Positions 57,928 to 64,000 of a stretch of DNA of 64,000 bases are shown in pieces. The first letter of the stretch is position 1. Each line of letters opens with the position of its first letter. Both the position numbers and the translations under genes were made by a program. The notes under the pieces were generated by a model, which saw only the letters and a list, made by a program, of their open reading frames with translations, did not search any database and had not been told where the DNA came from. Source of the DNA: Candidatus Ichthyocystis hellenicum (GTDB lineage Bacteria > Pseudomonadota > Gammaproteobacteria > Burkholderiales > 2013Ark19i); assembly GCF_001460935.1 (NCBI RefSeq), contig NZ_LN906597.1, forward strand, positions 1,087,398-1,151,397, written 5' to 3'.

Positions 57928-58719
57928 ATGCGCTGGGTGCTTCAAATTGAGTATTTTGGTTACGACTTTTGTGGTTGGCAAAAACAAGTTTTCGTTCCTA
58001 CCATCCAGGAATCTTTGGAGTCTGCCCTTTCACGTATCGCTGGAGAGAAAGTATCGGTTGTTGCTGCAGGTAGAACTGATAGCGGTGTCCATGCTATCGG
58101 GCAGGTGGTTCATTTTGATACTAATGCTGTTCGTCACCATATGGCCTGGGTTAGAGGGGTTAATTCTTATTTGCCAAAATCAGTGCGAGTGTTGTGGGCA
58201 AGTCCAATTTCTGATTATTTCCATGCCCGTCGCAGTGCCTTGTCTCGACGCTATAGGTATATTTTATTTATGAGTCCTGTAAGACCGGCATTATTTGCTC
58301 ACAGAGTATCATGGACTCACCATGTTTTATCCGAAGAAGCCATTTATAAGGCCTTGCCATTATTGGTAGGGTGTTACGATTTTTCATCATTCCGCAGTTC
58401 TGAGTGCCAGGCTGTTTCCCCGGTTAGAGAAATTAAAGATGTATCCCTAGTTCGTCAGGATAGTTTTTTGATCTTTGAAGTGGAGGCTAACTCTTTTTTG
58501 CAGCATATGGTACGTAACATTATGGGAGCTTTGATTTTTATAGGGCGAGGTTTGTGTGACAGTGACTGGTTATATGAGCTTATACTGCAACGTAGTCGTC
58601 TTTTCGCTCCCCCAACTGCCCCGCCAGATGGGCTATATTTACTCTCCGTAAAATACCCGGCACAATACTGCTTTCCGAGCATAGATGGTAGTAATTTTTT
58701 ACCTTTATGTCCTGGGTGA
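57928..58719 (+). CDS. truA: tRNA pseudouridine(38-40) synthase
   Basis: The 263-residue protein has YFGYDFCGWQKQ, the catalytic Asp51 in GRTDSGVHA, RYRYILF, and FLQHMVRNIMGAL, all typical of TruA. It modifies U38-U40 in the anticodon stem-loop. GGGG lies before the ATG at 57928. The next gene, accD, starts only 23 bases downstream, where relatives carry trpF, trpB and trpA. Confidence 0.96.
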   Translation: MRWVLQIEYFGYDFCGWQKQVFVPTIQESLESALSRIAGEKVSVVAAGRTDSGVHAIGQVVHFDTNAVRHHMAWVRGVNSYLPKSVRVLWASPISDYFHARRSALSRRYRYILFMSPVRPALFAHRVSWTHHVLSEEAIYKALPLLVGCYDFSSFRSSECQAVSPVREIKDVSLVRQDSFLIFEVEANSFLQHMVRNIMGALIFIGRGLCDSDWLYELILQRSRLFAPPTAPPDGLYLLSVKYPAQYCFPSIDGSNFLPLCPG

Positions 58720-58742
58720 TGTAAATTGGCTAGGAGATATTA

Positions 58743-59600
58743 ATGAGTTGGCTTGATAAGATCTTGCCACCTAAAATTCAGAGAAATCCCGATCTGAGAC
58801 GTATAGTTCCAGAAGGGGTGTGGTCTAAGTGTTCACATTGTGATGCTGTTTTGTACTACTCTGATGTGGTTAAAAATCTCTATATTTGTCCTAATTGTTC
58901 TCAGCACCAACGTTTAAATGCCTCTCTGAGACTAGATTTATTTTTGGATCAAGATGGGCGTGAGTCTATAGGTACTGAAGTCTGTCCTTGTGATCCGCTA
59001 AAATTTTTTGATACCAAGCCATATAAGGACCGTTTATCAAAAGCTTATAGTGAAACAGGTGTATCCGATGCTATTTTGGTTATGTTTGGTGCGGTAAAAT
59101 CTTTACCTGTTGTGGTGGCGGCATTTGATTTCTCCTTTATGGGGGGATCTATGGGATCGGTTGTTGGTGAACGCTTTGTACGAGGTGTACGTTATGCAGT
59201 GCAACAGGGATGCCCATTTGTTTGTTTTACCTCATCAGGTGGTGCTCGTATGCAGGAAGGTATGTTTTCCCTATTGCAAATGGCTAAGACTACTGCTGCA
59301 TTGCATTTTTTGCGTCAGGCAGGATTGCCTTTTATAAGTGTTCTGACTGATCCTACGATGGGTGGTGTATCTGCAAGTTTTGCTTTTATAGCTGATGTAG
59401 TTTTGGCAGAACCAGGTGCTCTTATTGGTTTCGCGGGTCCTAGGGTAATTGAGCAGACAGTACGTGAAAAATTGCCGGATGGATTTCAGAGGTCGGAGTT
59501 TCTTCTCGAGAAGGGTGCAATTGATATGATTGTTAATCGACACCATTTGAGAGATAAAATTCATAATATATTGAGTTTATTAATGAACGAAGCAAATTAA
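58743..59600 (+). CDS. accD: Acetyl-CoA carboxylase, carboxyltransferase beta subunit
   Basis: TAGGAG precedes the ATG. The 285-residue protein has the N-terminal zinc ribbon (Cys30, Cys33, Cys49, Cys52) and the crotonase-like carboxyltransferase domain ([49 protein letters not shown]). With AccA it carboxylates acetyl-CoA for fatty acid synthesis. Followed after one base by folC. Confidence 0.96.
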   Translation: MSWLDKILPPKIQRNPDLRRIVPEGVWSKCSHCDAVLYYSDVVKNLYICPNCSQHQRLNASLRLDLFLDQDGRESIGTEVCPCDPLKFFDTKPYKDRLSKAYSETGVSDAILVMFGAVKSLPVVVAAFDFSFMGGSMGSVVGERFVRGVRYAVQQGCPFVCFTSSGGARMQEGMFSLLQMAKTTAALHFLRQAGLPFISVLTDPTMGGVSASFAFIADVVLAEPGALIGFAGPRVIEQTVREKLPDGFQRSEFLLEKGAIDMIVNRHHLRDKIHNILSLLMNEAN

Positions 59601-59601
59601 A

Positions 59602-60912
59602 ATGTCATCTACAAAAGACAAGTCTTTTTGCTTTGATGAGTGGTTCCAGGAAACATTTTACCGTGATCACAGTTGTGTCGATTTGTCTTTGTCGCGCATG
59701 GTTGAGGTTAAGCGTAGACTTCCTAAAATTAATGCTCATGTAATATTAGTTGGAGGCACTAATGGGAAAGGATCTACTTGTGCTTATTTGGAGGCAATCT
59801 ACTGCCGGGCAGGTTATAGAGTTGGATCATTTGTTTCGCCACATCTGATTACCGTTCGCGAGCGTATTAAGTATAACGGTTCTATGTTACCGGAGGAGGT
59901 ATGGATTGATCTATCATCGTTTCTTCTTTCTAATTTTAGTGATTTAAATTTGACGTACTTTGAGTCAATTACTGCTTTGTCATTTATTTTTTGGCAAAAG
60001 TACCATGCTGATGTCCTCATATATGAGGTTGGTCTCGGAGGTGCTTTAGATGCAACCAATGTTCTAGATCCAGAGTGTTCGATAGTTAGCAGTGTCGATT
60101 TGGATCACCAGAATTATTTGGGTCATGATCGTGAATCTATTGGTCGTGAGAAGGCAGGTATTTTCCGTAAGGGAAAATTAGCCGTTTGCGGTGATTTATC
60201 GCCACCAAGTTCACTATTAGAGTATGCCTTGAAGGAAGGATCAAATATTTGTTGTTTGCAGAAAGATTTTTTTGTTTCCTGGGAGCCAGTTGACTCTAAG
60301 CAGTGGAGGTATTCATCTCCCATTGGTGTCTGGAAAGCACTTCCTGTACCATCCATGAGAGGCAGACATCAGCTGAGAAATGCTTCGTGTGCTTTGCGCG
60401 TTGTTCAAGAACTGTTTAATCGCTTTCCTGTTTCGGTTAGTGATATTCGTGCTGCTTTTATTGGTACTACCATACCTGGTCGTTTCCAAGTTATTCCTGG
60501 CAGGCCGTCTGTTGTTCTAGATGTGGCTCATAATCCCTCCGGAGTGAATTGTTTGCGAGACACACTAATTGATATGCCGTATTCACCCAATACAATAGCA
60601 ATTTTTTCTTGCCTGCGGGATAAGGATTATTACTCTATGCTTAAAATTATAAAAGATCAGTTTTGCCAATGGTTCGTTTGCGAGTTAACATCTTCTCGTT
60701 CGTGTTCTTTGGTGGATATAGTTTCATCTTTGCAAGATGTCGGTGTAGATACTTCTACGGTTCATACTACGTCCGATCCATTTGATTCTTATAATAAGGC
60801 CTACCGTAGCGCATCTTTGGATGATCGTATTGTTATTTTTGGTTCTTTTTATCTAGTTGGTTCATTTTTGCAAAGATCTAATTTTTTATGGCATGGATCA
60901 TGTTTACTATGA
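59602..60912 (+). CDS. folC: Folylpolyglutamate synthase/dihydrofolate synthase
   Basis: The 436-residue protein has the Mur-ligase-type ATP-binding GGTNGKGST (51-59), FVSPHLITVRERI, YEVGLGGALDATNV, DLDHQNYLGHDRESIGREKAGIF and VLDVAHNPSG. It adds glutamate to dihydropteroate and folates. The accD-folC pair is typical. The stop overlaps the start of the next gene. Confidence 0.95.
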   Translation: MSSTKDKSFCFDEWFQETFYRDHSCVDLSLSRMVEVKRRLPKINAHVILVGGTNGKGSTCAYLEAIYCRAGYRVGSFVSPHLITVRERIKYNGSMLPEEVWIDLSSFLLSNFSDLNLTYFESITALSFIFWQKYHADVLIYEVGLGGALDATNVLDPECSIVSSVDLDHQNYLGHDRESIGREKAGIFRKGKLAVCGDLSPPSSLLEYALKEGSNICCLQKDFFVSWEPVDSKQWRYSSPIGVWKALPVPSMRGRHQLRNASCALRVVQELFNRFPVSVSDIRAAFIGTTIPGRFQVIPGRPSVVLDVAHNPSGVNCLRDTLIDMPYSPNTIAIFSCLRDKDYYSMLKIIKDQFCQWFVCELTSSRSCSLVDIVSSLQDVGVDTSTVHTTSDPFDSYNKAYRSASLDDRIVIFGSFYLVGSFLQRSNFLWHGSCLL

Positions 60913-61493
60913 AAGAGAAAATTGTGGTACAATCCGCGCCTAGAGATGAGACTCAAACTATTTTGGCCCGTCGTCGTTTGCTTGGTGCTGGTGTTTTAGC
61001 TCTGGTTGCTGTGATGTTACTACCTTTTATCTTTCGCGGGCGTTATTTTATTCCTGATAAGCCTTTGCAGCTGGCGATTAATAATTTATCCAGGGCTGAT
61101 AGCCTAAAAGAGTTTTCGCGACCTGTTCAGCCAATACAGACCGTTTTAATTTATCCGCATAATGATCCTAGGTACTCCCTTCCCTCTGTGGCTGGTTCGG
61201 TTAAGTTGCCTGCTGTTTTGTTGAGTAATAACAATCGTAGTTTGACTTCAGATGCTAAAGTTCATTCCTATAGTGATAAGTTTAAAACAGATTCTGTGTC
61301 TAAGCGTTTGACAAAAGTTTATCCTGCTCCTGTTGTATCTAAGCATAGTGTTTATCGCCATGTGAAGCCAGAAACCAAAATTGCTATTGACCATCCGGAT
61401 GTGAATTTTACTTCCGGTCATCGTATAAAACACGCATCAAATTCCGTGGGTACAAAGAAGCCCATGAAGAATAGAAATGATTATCTAAATTAA
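60909..61493 (+). CDS. dedD: DedD-like cell division protein lacking the SPOR domain
   Basis: ATG 60909 (MKEKIVVQS) overlaps the folC stop (ATGA) and fits the family better than the ATGs at 60888 and 60900. The 194-residue protein has ARRRLLGAGVLALVAVMLLPFIF (one membrane segment near residues 23-43, the usual DedD start) followed by a low-complexity basic, Ser/Pro/Lys-rich periplasmic part. The C-terminal SPOR peptidoglycan-binding domain expected in DedD is not present, and no frame downstream encodes it. The gene order folC-dedD-cvpA-purF supports the identity. The function may be reduced or lost. Confidence 0.75.
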   Translation: MKEKIVVQSAPRDETQTILARRRLLGAGVLALVAVMLLPFIFRGRYFIPDKPLQLAINNLSRADSLKEFSRPVQPIQTVLIYPHNDPRYSLPSVAGSVKLPAVLLSNNNRSLTSDAKVHSYSDKFKTDSVSKRLTKVYPAPVVSKHSVYRHVKPETKIAIDHPDVNFTSGHRIKHASNSVGTKKPMKNRNDYLN

Positions 61494-61564
61494 CCATAAC
61501 AGCTTACTTTTAAGTTTGAGATTTTTTATACGAGTAACAATTTATTAGAAAGGCATTAGTAGTT

Positions 61565-62104
61565 ATGAATGCTTCATATTTTTCTTATTTGTCAGTATTG
61601 GACTGGATTATTGTTGTTGTTTTTGTGTTTTCCTTACTGTGGGGTGTACATCGTGGGTTTGTCCGCGATTTTTTCGCTTTGTTGGCATGGTTGTGTGCTT
61701 TTTGGATTTTAGGTAGGTACTTTAATGTAATGGTTCGTTGGTTTAATCAACAGCAATTGCCACAGCCTAAAATTTTGGTTCCTATATTCGTGTTTTTATT
61801 TTCGCTTTTAATACTTAACATTTGTGGTCTATTATTCTCAGGATTGGTCAGAAAAGCCGATATGGGTGTTCTTGATACAGTGTGTGGTTTATTTACGGGG
61901 GCATTTCGTGGTTTTGTATTGTCGTTTGTATTGATATCATTTTTGAAGCAATCTAGCCTATCTGGGAAAGTTTTTTTCCAACAATCTGTGTTTCGTTTTC
62001 AGATAGAAGATACATTTGAAAGTGTTTTTCCTTGTTTTTATGCAGATATCAGCAAGTTTTCAAAGAAACGCTATAAGGTGGTAGCAGCTAAGAAAGTAGT
62101 ATAA
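61565..62104 (+). CDS. cvpA: CvpA family inner membrane protein
   Basis: The 179-residue protein has four membrane segments, with SVLDWIIVVVFVFSLLWGVHRGFVRD at the start and ADMGVLDTVCGLFTGAFRGFVLSF, the CvpA pattern. CvpA is linked to colicin V production and envelope homeostasis. The molecular role is not settled. The stop lies directly before the purF start, the usual coupling. Confidence 0.93.
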   Translation: MNASYFSYLSVLDWIIVVVFVFSLLWGVHRGFVRDFFALLAWLCAFWILGRYFNVMVRWFNQQQLPQPKILVPIFVFLFSLLILNICGLLFSGLVRKADMGVLDTVCGLFTGAFRGFVLSFVLISFLKQSSLSGKVFFQQSVFRFQIEDTFESVFPCFYADISKFSKKRYKVVAAKKVV

Positions 62105-63514
62105 ATGTGTGGTGTTTTAGGTGTTATCGGTAGCTCTCTTGCCAGTGGGTTGCTCTACGATGGTCTTACTGTGTTGCAGCATAGGGGGCAAGATGCTGCA
62201 GGTATGGCAACCATTGATAGTCATGGTCAGTTTCACTTAGTCAAAAATTCAGGTCTAGTCAGAGATGTTTTTAGTGATAAGGAACTTTCAGCTCTGCCAG
62301 GGGTTGCAGGTATAGCCCATTGTCGTTACCCAACTTCTGGATCGATAGTTGCTGTTGAAGCTCAACCATTCTACGTTAATTTTCCCTATGGTTTGGTACT
62401 GGCTCACAATGGTAATTTGGTAAATGCTGATGAAGTTCGTTTCTCCCTTGAAAATGTTGACTATCGCCACATTAATACTTCTTCAGATTCAGAATTATTG
62501 CTTAATGTTTTGGCTCATGAACTAGGTTGTTCATCTAACGGGATTGATTTGACCCCTGAGATTATATGTCATGCTCTCTCTCTTTTGTCCCAACGAGTTA
62601 AAGGTGCCTACTCTGTTGTTTGTTTGATAGCAAATCATGGTCTTTTGGCTTTTCAGGATCCATACGGCATTCGTCCTCTTGTTTTGGGTTGTAGAGAAGA
62701 TAATGGCAATGTTTCTTATATGTTATCTTCAGAGTCGGTTGCACTCGATATAAATGGTTTTAATTTGATTGGAGATGTTAAAGCCGGTGAGATGGTTTTT
62801 ATTGATTTCTCGATGAATCTTCATCGCTTTCAGTATGCTCCAGGAGTGCTATCTCATCCGTGTTTGTTTGAGTATATTTATTTTTCTCGTCCAGACTCAA
62901 TTTCTTATGGTTCTTATATTTCTGACGTAAGAAAGATGATGGGGGTGCTTTTGGCAAAAAAGGTTCGTAGCTCTGGATTGTACCAGCATGTTGATGTTGT
63001 GGTTCCTATTCCAGATTCTTCTTGCTATTCTGCCTTGTCTTTAGCCTTATCTTTAGGTCTTCCTTACAGTGAGGCATTTGTTAAAAATCGTTATATTGGT
63101 CGTACTTTTATTATGCCTGCTCAGTCCTCTCGTCAAAAATTTATAAGAAGAAAGCTTAATCCTATAGTAAGTGAATTTTCTGGTAGATCCGTGTTGCTAG
63201 TTGATGACTCTATTGTTAGAGGAACTACTAGTCGTGAAATTGTGCAAATGGCACGTCAATCTGGTGCTTGCCGTGTTTTCATGGCTTCGGCAGCTCCCCC
63301 AGTTCGTTATCCTAATCGCTATGGTATTGATATGCCAACTTATGGGGAGCTTATAGCTTATTCGCGTACAGATGATGATGTTTGTCGAGAAATAGGTGCG
63401 GATGTTCTTATCTATCAGGATTTGTCTGATCTACAGGATCTTGTATCTGGTTTATCTTCTGATATTTTTAGAGCAGAAACGTCGTGTTTTGATGGCTTAT
63501 ATATCGTAGACTAA
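62105..63514 (+). CDS. purF: Amidophosphoribosyltransferase
   Basis: The 469-residue protein begins MCGVLGVIG with the N-terminal nucleophile Cys2, and has LQHRGQDAAGM, HNGNLVNADEVR, DPYGIRPLVLG and the PRPP-binding VLLVDDSIVRGTTSREIV (about 364-381). It makes phosphoribosylamine, the first step of purine synthesis. It is somewhat shorter than the roughly 500 residues of the enterobacterial enzyme, at the C-terminal end. In relatives metZ commonly follows. Here an unrelated gene converges from the other strand. Confidence 0.95.
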   Translation: MCGVLGVIGSSLASGLLYDGLTVLQHRGQDAAGMATIDSHGQFHLVKNSGLVRDVFSDKELSALPGVAGIAHCRYPTSGSIVAVEAQPFYVNFPYGLVLAHNGNLVNADEVRFSLENVDYRHINTSSDSELLLNVLAHELGCSSNGIDLTPEIICHALSLLSQRVKGAYSVVCLIANHGLLAFQDPYGIRPLVLGCREDNGNVSYMLSSESVALDINGFNLIGDVKAGEMVFIDFSMNLHRFQYAPGVLSHPCLFEYIYFSRPDSISYGSYISDVRKMMGVLLAKKVRSSGLYQHVDVVVPIPDSSCYSALSLALSLGLPYSEAFVKNRYIGRTFIMPAQSSRQKFIRRKLNPIVSEFSGRSVLLVDDSIVRGTTSREIVQMARQSGACRVFMASAAPPVRYPNRYGIDMPTYGELIAYSRTDDDVCREIGADVLIYQDLSDLQDLVSGLSSDIFRAETSCFDGLYIVD

Positions 63515-64000
63515 CTGTCGTTGAGTATTAGCGAACGCCGAATGCTTTTTGATAGGGAGTCACGTATAAGTTGTTTTTCTTTTGGCGTTCCTATTTTCTC
63601 TAGTGCGGATTTAATGCTGTCTATTAGGTCAGCGTTGTCGTGTTTTTTTACGCTGTATCTGTTTTTTATAGGGTTGTAAATTTTGTTTACCTTCATAGTA
63701 ATTGATATCATTATCGATTCAGATTTGCTTGGGTTTTTAATTATTTCTTGAAATCCTTTTAAAATTAATGTTTCTGCTTCAATTTTTAAAATTACTTCTT
63801 TATATATGTTTGTAGGCATTATCTCTTTTGTGAGTTCCGATTCTTCATTAGACATACCGTTTAGCTGTTTTGAAATGTAATTATGTACTGTTTGGTATGC
63901 AAGTTTGTGCATTTTGGGGTCGCATTTTTGAGGAACTAGTGCTGTCATGACTTCTTTGTATCTCTGTTGCATATCGTCTGAGGTTTTACTTCGTAAAATC
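63511..64000 (-). CDS. Hypothetical soluble helical protein, 5' end beyond the window
   Basis: The frame ends at 63511, overlapping the purF stop by four bases, and is open to the right edge. An ATG at 63972 would give 153 residues, but it has no ribosome binding site and the frame continues upstream (SKTSDD before it), so the true start is probably outside. The visible part is polar, Lys-rich and mostly helical in character, with no membrane segment or known motif (MTALVPQKCDPKMHKLAYQT; KEKQLIRDSLSKSIRRSLIL). I do not recognise it. Confidence 0.6.
   Translation of the reverse strand, partial: ILRSKTSDDMQQRYKEVMTALVPQKCDPKMHKLAYQTVHNYISKQLNGMSNEESELTKEIMPTNIYKEVILKIEAETLILKGFQEIIKNPSKSESIMISITMKVNKIYNPIKNRYSVKKHDNADLIDSIKSALEKIGTPKEKQLIRDSLSKSIRRSLILNDS

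Noticed and set aside
1-64000. CRISPR array, transposase or phage integrase
   Set aside because: No regularly spaced repeats with unique spacers and no transposase or integrase motif were seen. The repeats found are short tandem or local duplications.

Overview
The window looks like part of the genome of an AT-rich, host-adapted betaproteobacterium. Several gene blocks keep the order typical of Burkholderiales/Neisseriales: hemA-prfA-prmC; hda divergent from purM; miaA-mutL; ndk-rlmN-pilW-rodZ-ispG-hisS-yfgM-bamB-der-hfq; rpmE-rho-trxA; and fimV-truA-accD-folC-dedD-cvpA-purF. Host adaptation is suggested by missing genes (the trp genes usually found between truA and accD), eroded or altered proteins (a DedD without its SPOR domain, a BamB without a lipobox), many pseudogene fragments and low coding density in the left part. 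The pattern of core betaproteobacterial genes plus expanded families of small membrane proteins would suit an intracellular parasite such as the fish pathogen group Candidatus Ichthyocystis, but that name is inference only.

Layout. Bases 1 to about 24,900 are an accessory region: very AT-rich, sparsely coding, with long gaps. It holds about eleven small, unrecognised proteins with one or two membrane segments, several of them paralogous. It also holds a tenA-like thiamine-salvage gene with a decayed tandem copy to its left, an effector-like gene with a decayed copy, a cation diffusion facilitator gene, a DUF2157/DUF4401/GDYXXLXY operon, an SDR-type epimerase, a MarR regulator and a Cu(I) P-type ATPase. 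The accessory region ends at a tRNA-Ser(CGA) gene at 24,905-24,994. From 25,118 to 63,514 the window is dense core genome: translation termination (prfA, prmC), tetrapyrrole synthesis (hemA), replication control (hda), purine synthesis (purM, purF), tRNA and rRNA modification (miaA, truA, rlmN), mismatch repair (mutL), envelope biogenesis (bamB, rodZ, pilW, fimV, dedD), isoprenoids (ispG), fatty acids (accD, fadD), folate (folC), an RND efflux operon, orn, rpmE, rho, trxA and fdxA. The last gene, on the minus strand, runs off the right edge.

The most interesting structure is in the accessory part. (i) An imperfect inverted duplication places a degenerate minus-strand copy of a membrane-protein C-terminus plus a cation-efflux gene fragment at 10,031-10,722, facing the intact copies at about 11,385-12,475. 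(ii) A perfect 91-bp tandem duplication at 12,913-13,094 frameshifts the last residues of the cation-efflux protein. (iii) A tandem duplication including tenA has left a decayed left copy. (iv) The families of small proteins with one or two closely spaced membrane segments resemble, in architecture only, the inclusion-membrane (Inc) proteins of other vacuolar pathogens. They may be a lineage-specific set of host-interface proteins. (v) Two of these genes share an upstream sequence element that may be a common regulatory site.
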